From: Eremophila alpestris peregrina
Taxonomy: Eukaryota > Chordata > Aves > Passeriformes > Alaudidae
Reading direction: 5' to 3'
DNA length: 64,000 nucleotides
NCBI GenBank assembly: GCA_009792885.1
Contig: WMCF01000206.1
Location: 233,177-297,176 of the forward strand
Shown: one piece after another, positions 1-10,940 of the stretch
Position numbering within the stretch: position 1 is the first letter of the stretch
Layout: each line of letters starts with the position of its first letter
Notes under the pieces: model-generated
Database searches by the model: none
Seen by the model: the letters and a program-made list of their open reading frames with translations, nothing else
What the model was told of the DNA's origin: nothing
Translations under genes and position numbers: made by a program

Positions 1-325
1 GGAACAATTCCTGCCCCACATCCCATCCATGGCTGCCCTCTGGCACTGGGAAGCCATTCCCTGGCTCCTGGCCCTGCAGCCCTTGGCAATTGTCTCTCTC
101 CAGGCTTCCTGGGGCTCCTCCAGGCCCTGCAAGGCCACCCTGAGCTCAGCCCAAAGCTTCTCCTCTGCAGGCTGAGCAATGGCAGCTGTGCCAGCCTTTG
201 CTGCCAGCAGAGCTGCTCCAGCCCTCTGCTCATCCTGGAGCCTCCTCTGGGCTCTCTGCAGCAGCTCCAGGCCCTCCCTGTGCTGTGCTGGGGCAGCTCT
301 GCACCTGGGGGCTCTCTTATCACCA
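1..325 (-). mobile_element. CR1 LINE fragment, antisense, cut by window start
   Basis: Read on the minus strand, this carries the CR1 3' segment with the 'gagagcccagaggaggctcc' block, the 'ctgcagaggagaagctttgg' block and the start of the '...ggaattgttcc' region. The same blocks occur in the same order in the plus-strand copy at 44280-44914. The 3' end of the element would lie left of base 1, so the tail is not visible. The open frame at 179-400 is a frame through this repeat and not a gene. The element is non-coding and 5'-truncated. Confidence 0.85.
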
Positions 326-1390
326 TCCCATGGTGGGTGTTATCAGCTCCTTCAAACCTTCCTTGGCTTGTGCTTCTTGGACTTCAGCGCCTTTTTTTAA
401 AGAAAGATTGCTGGATTGGCCAATGAAGGCATTCTGCACTCACTTCTGATTCCCAAATTTTCCAGACCAGGAAGGTTCCTCTGTGAACCTGAAAGACGGG
501 ACTAGACCCTCTAGGGGCTCTCTAGTTGTCAGATAACTCTGCCTCCAGTTTTAATTTTGTTCACAGAAGATCTGTTTCTAATAATCCCATGGAAAATGAG
601 AGTACAGAATCAGGACAACTTTTGCAGCACACACAGCAATTCATATTTTCAATCACATTTAAGCACGGAGTACAAATTGATGGCACAGAATAATAAGCAA
701 ACAGTAGTAATAATAAAAAGTCAGGAATAACTGTGTGAACAGCTCACAGCTTTTTCAAGGATAACTACTAGATTAAATCTGCATAATCAGAAATTACATA
801 TACCATGCACTTTCAGTAATTACTGAGTACATTAGACTTGTATATTATTTACTGCAGATTATCCAACACTTCTGTCAAACCCAGAAGAGTCTCAAACTGT
901 TACACTGAAAAACAATATCTAAAAACTGGAAAATCTTCCATTCATTTTAGGGAGATCTAAAGTATAATGACAGTTTAGAAATGCATGAGCAAGAAAAAAA
1001 AATAGCTAACATTTTCTCTGCTTTCAATAAATTTCTTCAGTTGTCATATTCAAGAAACGTATATGTTGTTCAGGAACAGAATGTACTGGCACTGAATCTG
1101 TTGCATGCAAGCACTCACTTTTGGGGATGCAACAAATGTTTCTGTAATCTGCCCTGGAAAGTTGTCCTCCTTTTTCTCTCTCCTGGTTTCTAGGGATACT
1201 TCTTGTTCTAATGAGGAAAATCACTGCTTTAATTTAAAAAAAAAATTTAAATCTATTTTTTTAATTTTATTTTATTTCTCCTGTGCTTATGGAGTCGGTT
1301 TTGTTGGTCCAGGGGCTGCAAAGAGCAGAGTCATGCATGAGGCAGCTCCAGTGAACACCTTGGAATCAATCCCAAGGAAAGTCCATTTCT
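326..1390. other. Unique AT-rich sequence, no gene seen
   Basis: This stretch is AT-rich, with several A and T runs (for example around 1227-1260). The open frames are short, lack any recognisable domain and overlap on opposite strands. I see no splice-flanked exon or RNA gene. Confidence 0.6.
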
Positions 1391-1518
1391 GGAAGTGTTC
1401 AAGACCAGGGGCTTGGAGAAATCTGGTCTGTAAAAAGTGTCGCTGCCTGTGGCAGGGGGCTGGAACAGGGTGATCTTTAAGTTCCCTTCCAACCCACACC
1501 TTTCCAACATTCCATGAT
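1391..1518 (+). mobile_element. CR1 LINE 3' end fragment
   Basis: The order matches the CR1 3' end: 'ggaagtgttcaagaccagg', then 'ggcagggggctggaacaggg', then 'tgatctttaagttcccttcc', then a decayed 'attccatgat' tail. The sequence is diverged from the better copies in the window, so this is an older insertion, strongly 5'-truncated. Confidence 0.85.
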
Positions 1519-3171
1519 AAACTGATGTAGTTTCCCAGCCTCGACCTGCACACCCCAAGAATTTATTTTCTAAAAAAAAAAAAAAATAAACTAAGCTGGA
1601 CCTAAGATGCTCCAGGAAGTGTGAAAAGGAGGAAACTTTCCCAAAAAGAAGCCTGGCACAGCTAAGGACACTCAGAGAAACAACACTCAGCTGAGATGTC
1701 CTCCTGCTTTGTTTCCAAAGGCATTTTTGGCACCTGATCCCCCTCTCCAGGCAGCTCTGGGCGTCCCCTGCACTGGCAGAAGGACAGGGATGGTTTGTGG
1801 GGTATCAAGAGGGATGGAAAGTCCTCTGTGAAGGGATAAAGAGGACAGAAGCTTGGAAGGTCCTCCATAATCCCTCTGCAGGGTTTTTCAAAGCTCCACC
1901 CTTCACAGGGAACATTAACACAAACAACTAGACTGGCAACACCATTTTTTTCCCTAAAGTATTCTTAAGACAAAGTGTAAATTCTTGTGGTGATCCTTCT
2001 TCAGAATATTAGTAAATACAGCCAGCTTCCAGTGGAAATGCTCATCTTACCACAGAACAAAACTAAACACCCTCTGATGTTCTAATCCTCCTTTCTGTTA
2101 CTAAATGCTTTTTTACTGCTTTTGTAAGTTTTTGGCACAAAATACTTTTCTTTCTTAAATTTCTCTTTTTACTTGTGGCACTTTCAGTTCTGATGTCGGA
2201 AAGCAGAAGGGAAAAAAAAAAAACATAACAGCTGTAAAAACACAAGGTATTTAAGAAATAAGTGACTTCCATTAAGTGTTGACCTGCACTGCAAAAACTG
2301 TTCAAATATACAGATCAGAAAGACTTGCACCTCCATTGCAGCTTGCATCTCACTTCATCAATAAAAAATGTTAGTGCATTACAAAATAGAAATATGCCAC
2401 ATCTTTAGCAAGAAAGTACCTTGGAAGTATATAAGTCATCTCCAATAATGCTTTGATTTGTGACCTTCACAGATTTGTTTTCATTTTTTTAATTTCAAAT
2501 GCATTTGAAGAATGTCTATAAATAGCTTATACTGACTGAATACATAATTTTAGGCTCATTTCTTCAGCATCTGGATTCTGAAGTACTTTGCTAAATGAAA
2601 CATGTCATCCCTGAAACTGTAAAGACCAGTGTTTAGAAAAAAAATATTTTAAGAATCTAAATGTACTTGCTAATAGTGAGTGTAAAGCAGTAGTATTAAA
2701 TTTATAATACATTACTGAACCTGCAAAGCAAGTTTTTAAGCAAAAATGCAAGTTTTACTTAGAAATTCAAAGAAACAAATTTCACATGGAAAAAAAACCC
2801 TCATTATTTCTATATATGTGGCAAGGGAAATGCCTGTGCTCCTCCTTACACACTAAAAACAGAAAGAAGAAGAATGTATTTAGTTCACCAAACCTGAATT
2901 CACAGCAGGCAAAAAAACTGCAGCAAAAACAGCACAGAGAGGTTTGCATGTGGGTAAGTAAAAAAGAAACATTATCTATTTTATTAACTATAATTACTAT
3001 GTGTTTTATTTCCAGCTGGAGGAGAAAAGTGATTCCAGGGCTGAGGCAGGTTTCAGTCCCCCTTTTCCAGCAGAACCTGGGAAGGCCCCAGCATGGACAA
3101 GAGATACAGATACAACCCCTTTGGAAGCAGTTCCCCCAAAACAAATGGGAATAGTTGTAATGTCTAAAGAC
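1519..3171. other. Unique AT-rich sequence, no gene seen
   Basis: There is an A tract near 1574-1586 and another A run near 2211-2223. The overlapping frames at 2782-3154 on both strands have no recognisable domain. No exon, repeat copy or RNA gene was identified. Confidence 0.55.
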
Positions 3172-3350
3172 ATGGAATCACCACAGAATCCCAGAATGGT
3201 TTGGGTTGGAACAACCTTAAAGTTCATCCAATTCCATCCCCTGCCATGGGCAGGGATACCTTCCACTATCCCAGACTGCTTCAAGCCCCAATGTCCAACC
3301 TGGCCTTGGACACTTCCAGGAATGGAATATCCACAGCTTCTCAACTTTTC
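3172..3350 (-). mobile_element. CR1 LINE 3' end fragment, antisense
   Basis: Reading the plus strand gives the reverse complement of the CR1 tail: 'cacagaatcccagaatgg', 'ggttggaacaaccttaaagt', 'cctgccatgggcagggatac', then 'gccccaatgtccaacctggc'. The fragment ends in the 'cacttccagg' block, so only about the last 170 bases of the element are present. The frames at 3006-3377 run through it. Confidence 0.9.
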
Positions 3351-4380
3351 TGTGCAAAAACGAACAGAACTTTGCAAGGAAAAGGCTGCAGTTTCCTTCT
3401 TGCTTAGGTTGAACTCAAAATCAGGGTTTAATGGAACAAATACTATCCAGACTTTCCATAGATGTAATAGGAAGCTCAGGAATGGGATACAGGAGGGTTT
3501 TTCTTAAGCAGTGGGGCCTTTTATATTTAGTTATTCTGTAATTAGTTGTTTTTATTGACATACGGCCTACAGATGGGCTGATCCATTGCTGCAGGAACAG
3601 GGCCAGAGTTTCTGATCTTGCTCCATTTATTGTTGTGCCTTCCACCAGGGCTCACAAAAACACCCAACAAGCTCCATCCCATTGCTGTCAAAGAGCAAAA
3701 CTAGCACAGATTTCACCCTAAGGACCAAACTCCAACCACTGCACGGGCACACACATGTGTTTCACCCACTTCTGAAGGGGTTCATGCCTGGGAGGAAGCA
3801 GCAATTCTTCCAGCCAGGAGTTCTGCTGCAGAAAATCCCCAATCCCCAGAAAGACAGGGACGTTTTAGAGGCAGGAATAATTCACATTGTTCCTTTAGCA
3901 GGAGAAACCCAAATAATGCCTTGCCCCATGGAGCTGGTGTATTTGAAATGGTATTTGAGGGCTGTGACACTGCATGGGAATTCTGCCACAGGAATATAAA
4001 ACACTGTACCCTTTCTTTTGGTCCAACCATAAATTGGATTCCTTGTCACAACAGACCCAACCTGAAATTGTTTAGATTCTTCCCGTACTTTCATAATCAA
4101 CATGTTCCCTTTGTTCTCTCTCTCCAAAGCAACAGATCCCATCTCAAATTCTCCTGCTAAAAAAATTATGAGACATAGGCACGTAATAATGTTGAGATTT
4201 TATGGTGGTTCTAAACATGACTGTGGAATCTGAGTTTAGAATAAATCTTTATGTACTTCAATCCATTTTTTTGGTTGTGTTTCAGCCCCTCTTCCCCAAA
4301 GATGCAACTGTAAGCAAGATCAATCAGTATGTTTTAGTACTACAAATAATTCCCATTCTTTTTTCCAGTTTCCTTCACTT
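3351..4380. other. Unique sequence, no gene seen
   Basis: Several open frames of 70-105 codons overlap on both strands with no domain and no convincing splice context. I see nothing I can name. Confidence 0.55.
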
Positions 4381-4447
4381 GGATATTTCCCCAGCTCCCA
4401 CTATACCTAGGAAGGATATTTCCCCAGATCCCATTATTACCTAGGAA
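4381..4447. repeat. Tandem duplication of a 33-34 bp unit
   Basis: Two adjacent copies, 4381-4413 and 4414-4447, both start 'ggatatttccccag' and end 'acctaggaa'. They differ at a few inner positions and by one base in length. The array lies just left of the foldback at 4458-4689. Confidence 0.9.
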
Positions 4448-4457
4448 CTGCTCACTT

Positions 4458-4689
4458 TTTATTTCACTTTTGATGTCTAAAACATTCTCAGTTTCCAGGT
4501 CTCACTCCCATCCCCATACTCCCCTTTGTTCTATCACTGCTATTGTTGTTGGAACTGGTCCGAATGGGCACAGAAGGGTTTTGGAATAAAAAATGCTGAA
4601 TCATTTTTTTTTCAGCTCTTGTGGAGTACAGGGATGGGAGTGAGACTTGGAAATTAAGAATGCTTTAGACACCAAAAGTGAAAAAAAAT
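4458..4689. repeat. Foldback element with 65 bp arms
   Basis: The left arm (4458-4522) and the reverse complement of the right arm (about 4623-4689) align over 65 bases with about 8 differences. Both contain 'tctcactcccatccc' and a 'ttcacttttg' outer part. The loop is about 100 bp. A transcript would form a long hairpin. It could be a small foldback or MITE-like element or a local inverted duplication; I see no clear target-site duplication. It is too long and imperfect to be called a microRNA precursor on sight. Confidence 0.8.
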
Positions 4690-4916
4690 CAATTCTTCAA
4701 ACCACTGACTTGACATGTCAGAACTAATGTATGATCACAGCTTTAGCAGGATTCAAAACCCTGGTGCAGCTCTACATCTTCATTTTGGGTTCCCTGAAGT
4801 TATTGACTATTATAAAAACTCAGGTATGTCCGTATTAAATAACTTTTATTAGGCATGTTAGCATGTAGATTAAAATTCATGCTTTCTGTAACATCAAACT
4901 TGCTGCTCCTTTCCTA

Positions 4917-5160
4917 TGAAATTACACCCAGGGTGATTTTTTTCCCCCCCCCCAGTGATTATGGAAAATAACATCTTTGCATGGTGGGTGCAGTGTTTAC
5001 CTGGTAATTTGTATGAGTGTGTGCAGGAAGAGCTTTTTGGCTGGTGGGGCATCATCTGTGCTGGCTTCCAACAAGCTTACGGTACCCCAAGTTTTGCTTT
5101 AAACCTGTGGTTCTGAATACTTTGACCCTCAGTTACCACAAACGTCCCATTTTTCCATAG
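4917..5160 (+). repeat. Left arm of a long inverted repeat
   Basis: This segment reappears in reverse complement at 6696-6934. Over the inner 205 bases (4956-5160) I count 4 differences, all transitions, at 4960, 5080, 5142 and 5143. Two of them are CpG here and TpG in the other arm. The outer 40 bases differ by a C-run length change (10 Cs at 4944-4953) and a few substitutions. Identity stops abruptly at 5160. A 51-codon open frame from 4961 is present in both arms but has no recognised homologue. Confidence 0.92.
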
Positions 5161-6164
5161 CTGAGATGAGAAAGCAGAGTATTTACAAGTGTAGGAAATT
5201 ATTTTTCAGGAGTTCTTGCTCTCAAGCCCAAATTATTATTTTTAAATCCCTTTCATTTTTTTTCAGACACTGCAGGTGTCCACAATTGTGCTTTAAACCA
5301 CTTAGAGCAGTAGTTTTGGGTTCTTTTAATAAAACTTTTAGCCATAAAGTGGAGAAGTCTGTAGCTCCATGGTAGAATATGTGGGAAATAGGATGCATCC
5401 ATGTTAGTCCCTGCTAGCATTTTAACATCATCTTGCTTCCATCTTGCTCACTTTTGATTTCAGAGGATGGGAGTGTGCTTGTATTTTTTAGGTGAATATC
5501 TTTGATTGGATTGTCCTGCCTCAAAGCCAAACTCCAGAAAGAATTCCTTGGACTGTACAGGAGAGATCCCACAGCTTGCAATGGAAGATTTGCTGTTTAT
5601 CCCCAGGGAAGGGGTTTTAAGCTAAGGCAATGCAAACTAAGCTGCAGAAAAATTGTAGCTCCCAAGAAATTTTTATGTTGCGGCCAGTGCCCATTTTCAG
5701 CCCCAGTGGGAGGAACAGAAGGCATCAATTAAATTAATTTTACTTAGTAAGGGCTGAAAGTTCATGTGCAGACCCTTCCTCTAGTTAACAGCATGACTGG
5801 AGAGGAGAAAGTCTACTTTGTAGCTATACATTAAATATTTATCTCCTTCCACCATGGCAAGAGTTCCATGCGGAGAGAGGTTTCTAGATTAGGGAGAGAA
5901 GCTGCCCAAATGCAGCTATGAAGATGCTTGATCCAAGCTGGGGATTTGGTTACTGTTTTAGAATTCTTTTCCCTCCCATTTAGTAGCTGTGATCCTGGCA
6001 GGGACGTGGGGTTTTGTGGCAGATGGTTGTTATACACACTGAAAGGACTGTATACTTCCAATATGCTCCATAAGCCATTAAATGCTGTAAAAGCCTGGCA
6101 GACTTTATAGTTTGCATCCTGCCATTAGAGTTCCCCTCTGAAGTCTGTCAGAGGGATGTAATTC
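5161..6164. other. Spacer between inverted arms, no gene seen
   Basis: This is the left two thirds of the approximately 1.5 kb between the two arms. No transposase-like frame is visible: the longest frames are about 76 codons and carry no DDE or other domain I can recognise. Confidence 0.5.
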
Positions 6165-6256
6165 CACTCTAATTAAAGCTATCCCCCTTTTCCAAATGTG
6201 AAGCTGGCCTAATTAAAGACTAATTGTTTCACAAATATAAACGAGGCCTAATTGCT
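6165..6256. promoter_or_regulatory. Cluster of homeodomain-type motifs
   Basis: Four TAATTA or TAATTG cores occur within about 85 bases, at 6170, 6210, 6221 and 6249. Two share a 'ggcctaatt' context. Such spacing is typical of homeodomain-bound enhancers, but the short motif also occurs by chance in AT-rich DNA. No conservation could be measured. Confidence 0.3.
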
Positions 6257-6695
6257 CTGTGCCCCCTGACTACATGCCCTGCTTACTCCCACAACTGCTG
6301 GGAGGGGTGTTAAATCCATTAAATTCCCTCTGTAGCCAGTGGAAAAGGGAAGATATTTGGAGCATGTTATTTTTCTGGCGATGGTGAGCATGTTACCTCT
6401 CTGAGGGGGGGATTTTTGTGGGTCCCCAGCTGCCCTCCCGGCCTCAGAAGTGGGATGAAGATTGTCAAATCCTTGTGCTTTGTGCAATTCTGGAAACACC
6501 AGCTCGTCTCCTCCTGCCTTTCTGAGAGGAGGGGGGGGGGGATAAGGATGTTGGGGGCAGATACTTGAGGCAAGATGGAATTAATGGGGGATCTGTAATA
6601 CCTGAGACTGAGTCAGGTACCTGCTCAAGGGGTTCTGTGAGGTGTGAGCTGCTGGAAGATGAAGCACTTGAATTATACAAAACCCATTGTGGAAA
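6257..6695. other. Spacer with a G run, no gene seen
   Basis: This is the right part of the inverted-repeat spacer. It contains a G run of about 11 bases at 6531-6541. The antisense frames here are short and Ser/Pro-rich by composition. No feature can be named. Confidence 0.5.
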
Positions 6696-6934
6696 CTATG
6701 GAAAAATGGGACACTTGTGGTAACTGAGGGTCAAAGTATTCAGAACCACAGGTTTAAAGCAAAACTTGGGGTACCATAAGCTTGTTGGAAGCCAGCACAG
6801 ATGATGCCCCACCAGCCAAAAAGCTCTTCCTGCACACACTCATACAAATTACCAGGTAAACACTGCACCCACCATGCAAAGATGTTATTTTCCATGATCA
6901 CAGGGGGAAAAAAGTCACCCTGGGAGTAATTTAA
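6696..6934 (-). repeat. Right arm of a long inverted repeat
   Basis: This is the reverse complement of 4917-5160. The CpG sites of the left arm at 5080 and 5143 read as TpG here, which fits methylation-driven decay of this arm. The minus-strand frame at 6740-7093 starts outside the arm and ends in the shared 51 codons. A TA dinucleotide abuts both outer ends (4915-4916 and 6935-6936), which could be a target-site duplication or chance. Confidence 0.92.
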
Positions 6935-7702
6935 TAGCCATATTCCCTGCTCATCTAACACTCCCTCAGGACACATGGCTGCCTCTAACACAGCCATCAG
7001 GTTAAAGGCAAATAAAAGAAAAAAAGCATAATATATATGAGGGAATTTACAGGCAAGGGCACAGCTTGTTTCTGAGAAGATGTTGCTTTCCACAGGACAG
7101 AAGAAGATAAAATGGCAAAGGAAAAGCAGACTAAAACATTGTCTGATATGTCAGAAGATCAAGGAGGATAACTAATATCCTGCTTTGTGCCAGTCTTCAC
7201 TTTACAGCAGCCTTGGCAATAAAGTAACAGCAGCACACAGCGTCTGGTATACCCAGGTTGCCCAAAGGTTATTATGACCACTGTGACCTTTTAAATCCTC
7301 TCCTATCTTGGAATATTTTATGGCAGGCCCAGGTTAGCTGATCATTTTAACACAAAATATTTTTTTCATTGGATTTTTTTATGTTGTCATTGCATTTTGC
7401 ACTTTTATGGTACGATTCTGCTCAACTTTATCACCATCACCTGCATGTCTTGATGTACCACTTTCATTTCTGGGAAATGAAACCACAGCACATCATTTTG
7501 TTGAGAACACTCTATTACAGTCACTCAATTATTGAGAATGTTCCCAATTCTCTCTATTTTTTATTATTGTTGAAGGAAATTAAATAGAAGCATTCTCTAA
7601 CCAGCTTTAGTTTCCAAGAAAACAATATCTACAAGTTATTCCACTTCACTAGTGGTGAGATAGCAAGGAAAGACAAAGACAATATCAATATTATACTGAT
7701 TT
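6935..7702. other. Unique AT-rich sequence, no gene seen
   Basis: I recognise no repeat copy, exon or RNA gene. The frame at 7369-7587 is His- and Tyr-rich by composition only. Confidence 0.5.
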
Positions 7703-7824
7703 TTTCAAGGTTAGGTTACATGAGCAACTTGGTCTAGTGAAGGTGTCCCTGGCCTTGGCAGAGGGGTGGAACTGGATGATCTTTAAGGTCCTTCCAACCC
7801 AAACCTTTCCATAATTCCATGATT
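7703..7824 (+). mobile_element. CR1 LINE 3' end fragment
   Basis: The sequence reads 'gagcaacttggtctagtga', 'aggtgtccctggccttggca', 'ggggtggaactggatgatct', 'ttaaggtccttccaaccc', then 'ataattccatga'. It is a short 5'-truncated copy with a diverged tail. The 'agcaacttggtctagtg' form differs from the 'ggagcagcctggcacagtgg' form of most copies here, so it belongs to another CR1 subfamily. Confidence 0.9.
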
Positions 7825-8868
7825 TACCAGCATGGCAGGGGCTCCACGAGGCACTGTGTGGAGCTGGCTCCCTTGTACACTGAGCTCTTGCATTGCTGGG
7901 ACAATTTCTCCATGGTACAAACACAGAATGTTGTCACAAAGTCCAGACAAATTTATGTTGGGAGAGTGAATTTCCACCCTTGAAATTCCTCTCCTCACAT
8001 TTCCCTCTGCCCAAGACTTTATCTCTTCTGCTTGTCTTGGGGAAGCCACAGGAATGAAAAAAAAATGGGACACGTTGTCAGGAGCAGGACTGGACTGTTA
8101 ATCAGGAAAATAAATGAACCTATAAAACTCATATAACCTCACAGAATATAAAGCAAAGTTGGCCTGGTGGTGACAGTTTAATTCTAACCACTCTCTGCCA
8201 AAGTTTTGCTCTGGGTATGAATACACAGGTTGTCCAAAAGAGCAGCAAATGCCCCTTCATTCCCAACGCTGAGACACTTCTTTCAATGCAAATAATCCAA
8301 GATAAATCAGATGTTAAAGGAGATATTTATGATTTCCACGACTCAATAAACTGCATTTACCCTTACAGCACATTGGCTCTTTCGGGGCTGGAAAGACCAT
8401 AAGACCTCATGTATAGTTGTATAAATAAATGAATATATGAAATTTAGTAACAGGAACTCTTCTGACTCATAGGAGTCTTTGGAAAAATCCCCACTAATCT
8501 ATTAATAATAAAGAATCTGTAATGCTAAAATTGCAAACCCCAGCACGTCCCCTGTTCTTAGCATACCAGAGAGACTTTTTTTCTGGTAACAGTAGCATAT
8601 TCAAGACAGCACAGGCTTGACACAAGCCTTGTTCAAATTCTGAAGCCGGATACCTGGAATTAAGAGCATTCCCGTGCAAGACATTGGATATTCAGCGAAA
8701 TTCCCAGCTCAGTGTAAAAAGCAAATATTTTTAAATGAGATAAGTACAAAAGTGCCCAGTGCAATCAATCAGTGTAGAACTCCCAGCCTTACTGGGACGG
8801 GTATCAAATTGTGCTCATTTTTTCCATGTCTTTCACAAGAAGGGTCTTTTTCATGCCCTTCATTAGGG
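7825..8868. other. Unique sequence, no gene seen
   Basis: Short overlapping frames only. No repeat copy, exon pair or RNA gene was identified. Confidence 0.5.
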
Positions 8869-9320
8869 CATGGAACTGTTGGAGCAGGTCCCAAGAGGGG
8901 CCATGAGGTTACTAAGGGGTTGATAAGGAGCACCTTCTCTATGGAGACAGGATGGGACAGTCCCAACTCCTAGACCCAAGAAGAGAAGCTTGTGTGGAGA
9001 CCTCAGAGCAACTTTCAGAATCTGAAGGGGCCACAGAGAAGCTGGAGAGGGACAATTCATCAGGAACTGGAGTGACAGGACAAGGGGGAATGGGTTCCAA
9101 CTGACAGAGGGGAAATTTAGGTTAGATATGTGGAAGGAATTGTTCCCTGTGCAGGTGGGCAGGCCCTGGAACAGAGTGCCCAGAGAAGCTGTGGCTGCCC
9201 CTGGATCCCTGGAAGTGCCCAAGGCCAGGTTGGACATTGGGGCTTGGAGCAGCCTGGCACAGTGGAAGGTGTCCCTGCCCATGGATATGAGATGGTCTGT
9301 AACCACTCTATGATTCTACA
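8869..9320 (+). mobile_element. CR1 LINE 3' segment
   Basis: This is one of the longer copies. It includes the 'ccatgaggttactaagggg' and 'ttgataaggagca' blocks, the 'gacctcagagcaactttcag' block, 'gggacaattcatcaggaac', the conserved 3' module from 9161, and a short 'ctatgattcta' tail. It corresponds in reverse to the antisense copy at 34640-35110. The frames here, including 8863-9306 on the minus strand, are shadows of the repeat. Confidence 0.92.
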
Positions 9321-10369
9321 GTTCTTGCTGTGTCTAAATTAGAAATTTAGAGCACAACAAACACGTGTTAAAGTCACTGGGATTACATTTCAAGGCTTCT
9401 TTTATAGGCACTGTCTTTGGGGATCTGAAATTTTGATTATTCAGCACAATTCTGCTGATTCCTAAAGTCAACTACACCCGAGTAACTCAGCAGCATTTCC
9501 CAGAGCTCTGTACCCTGAAAGGCCCTGCCTGTCACTCCTGCACTTGACTTGTACAGAAAACATAGATTATTTCCCACTTTCTGCCTGTTCTCCAGCCTGA
9601 GCACTGATGTGATCATTCCTCGTATTTCCAGGTTCCTAGGCAAATAATACATCTGAAAGCATGCATGTAATATTTCATCAACCATTAAGGGCACAGTGCT
9701 GTGACTGGGAGGCCTAAATTCCTTCCTTCTATTCTTTGTTAGTTTTGTGTATGCTTTATTTTTTATACAGTGCTTCAGGCACCACTCAAGAAATGATAAT
9801 CTCCCCACACTGAGGCACAGTACAGTAAACAAAGCGAGGTGGAGAAGATCCCTTTAGCAAGGAGACCACAAAGGGTTCCATTTTAATCCTCATTCTTCAA
9901 GGAATGAGACTTGAGATACCACGCTGTGTGCACAAAGGAGCGTTCCTTGACCTTTTCTTCCATCAGCTTAGGAATCATTGCCTGGTTTTGCCCAAATCTA
10001 ACAGGGTTTAATAGACTTGAAAAGACTCTATTCCATCAAGATTGTGGGGAGCAAGCAGCTGGGTGAAGCAAGGAAACAGAGCTGGTGCCCTACTGAAGGG
10101 AAAGCTGAAAAGCAGCACATCAGAGAACCCACACAGGGACAGCATTGCTGCAAGGGGCTCATTCCTTCTGCAGCTCACAAACTACACACTAAAATCACTA
10201 AAAAACATGGATTTCCCCATGTGAACAACACCCTTTCTGTGCCCACAGTCCTGCCCATCAGCAAGGACAGACACTTCCTAAGTGACAAGCTCCTGCCACC
10301 CTCTGAGCACCACTGGGGCTGTCACCAGCAGGTCCAGCTGAAGTTTACCTGGGCAAGGCAAGGACTTAG
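9321..10369. other. Unique sequence, no gene seen
   Basis: The 131-codon minus frame at 9437-9832 and the 125-codon plus frame at 10017-10394 have no domain I recognise and no supporting splice context. I treat both as chance. Confidence 0.5.
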
Positions 10370-10600
10370 GCAGGACAAGAGGAAAAGGCCCTGAGTTTAA
10401 CCAGCAAAGGTTAAAATTGGATGTTAGGAAATAAAATTCTTCCCTGAGAAGGTGGCCAGGCATGGGAACAGGATGGTGGAACAACCATCCCTGGAAGTGT
10501 TCAGCAAGGTGGTGGATTTAGTGGTTTAGTGGTGCTGGGTTAGCAGCTGGACTTGATCTTGGAGGTCTTATCCAACCTTAATTATCCTATGATTCTAAGG
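10370..10600 (+). mobile_element. CR1 LINE 3' end, distinct subfamily
   Basis: The sequence carries 'ttaggaaataaaattcttcc', 'ccatccctggaagtgttcag', 'gctggacttgatcttggagg', then 'tccaaccttaattatcctat' and 'gattcta'. The 'acttgatcttggaggtctt' form differs from most other copies here. It sits about 80 bases upstream of the next CR1 in the same orientation. Confidence 0.85.
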
Positions 10601-10679
10601 TTGATGGATCAATAAAGCTGAATCTCAAGGGAATTCCTGGTGCAGTCTCTGTGTTACTTTAGTGTGAGATGATATTAAT

Positions 10680-10940
10680 GGCTTCAAGCTGAGAGAGAGT
10701 AGGGTTAGTTTGGATATCAGGAAAAAAACTGCCCACCTGTGAGGGTGGGCAGGCCCTGGCACAGGGTGCCCAGAGCAGCTGGGGCTGCCCCTGGATCCCT
10801 GGCAGTGCCCAAGGCCAGGCTGGACACCTGGGGCTGGGAGCAGCCTGGCACAGTGGGAGGTGTCCCTGCCCATGGCAGAGAGTGGAACTGGATGATTTTT
10901 AAGACCCCTTCTAACCCAAAACATGGCATGATTCCATGAG
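10680..10940 (+). mobile_element. CR1 LINE 3' end
   Basis: The copy contains the full 3' module: 'aggccctggcacagggtgcc', 'ctggatccctggcagtgccc', 'agcctggcacagtgggaggt', 'gtccctgcccatggcag', 'ggatgatttttaagacccct', then a decayed tail. It is well preserved apart from the tail. The frames at 10625-10993 on both strands are shadows of it. Confidence 0.93.

Noticed and set aside
6740..7093. 117-codon minus-strand frame with a hydrophobic N-terminal half, considered as a small membrane (tetraspanin-like) protein because of a few 'LLF.FNL' and 'GIW' words.
   Set aside because: The length is far too short for the family, the large-loop cysteine motifs are missing, half of it is simply the inverted-repeat arm, and the other arm's copy is broken by the C run. 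The resemblance is within chance. A protein search of the 117 residues would decide.
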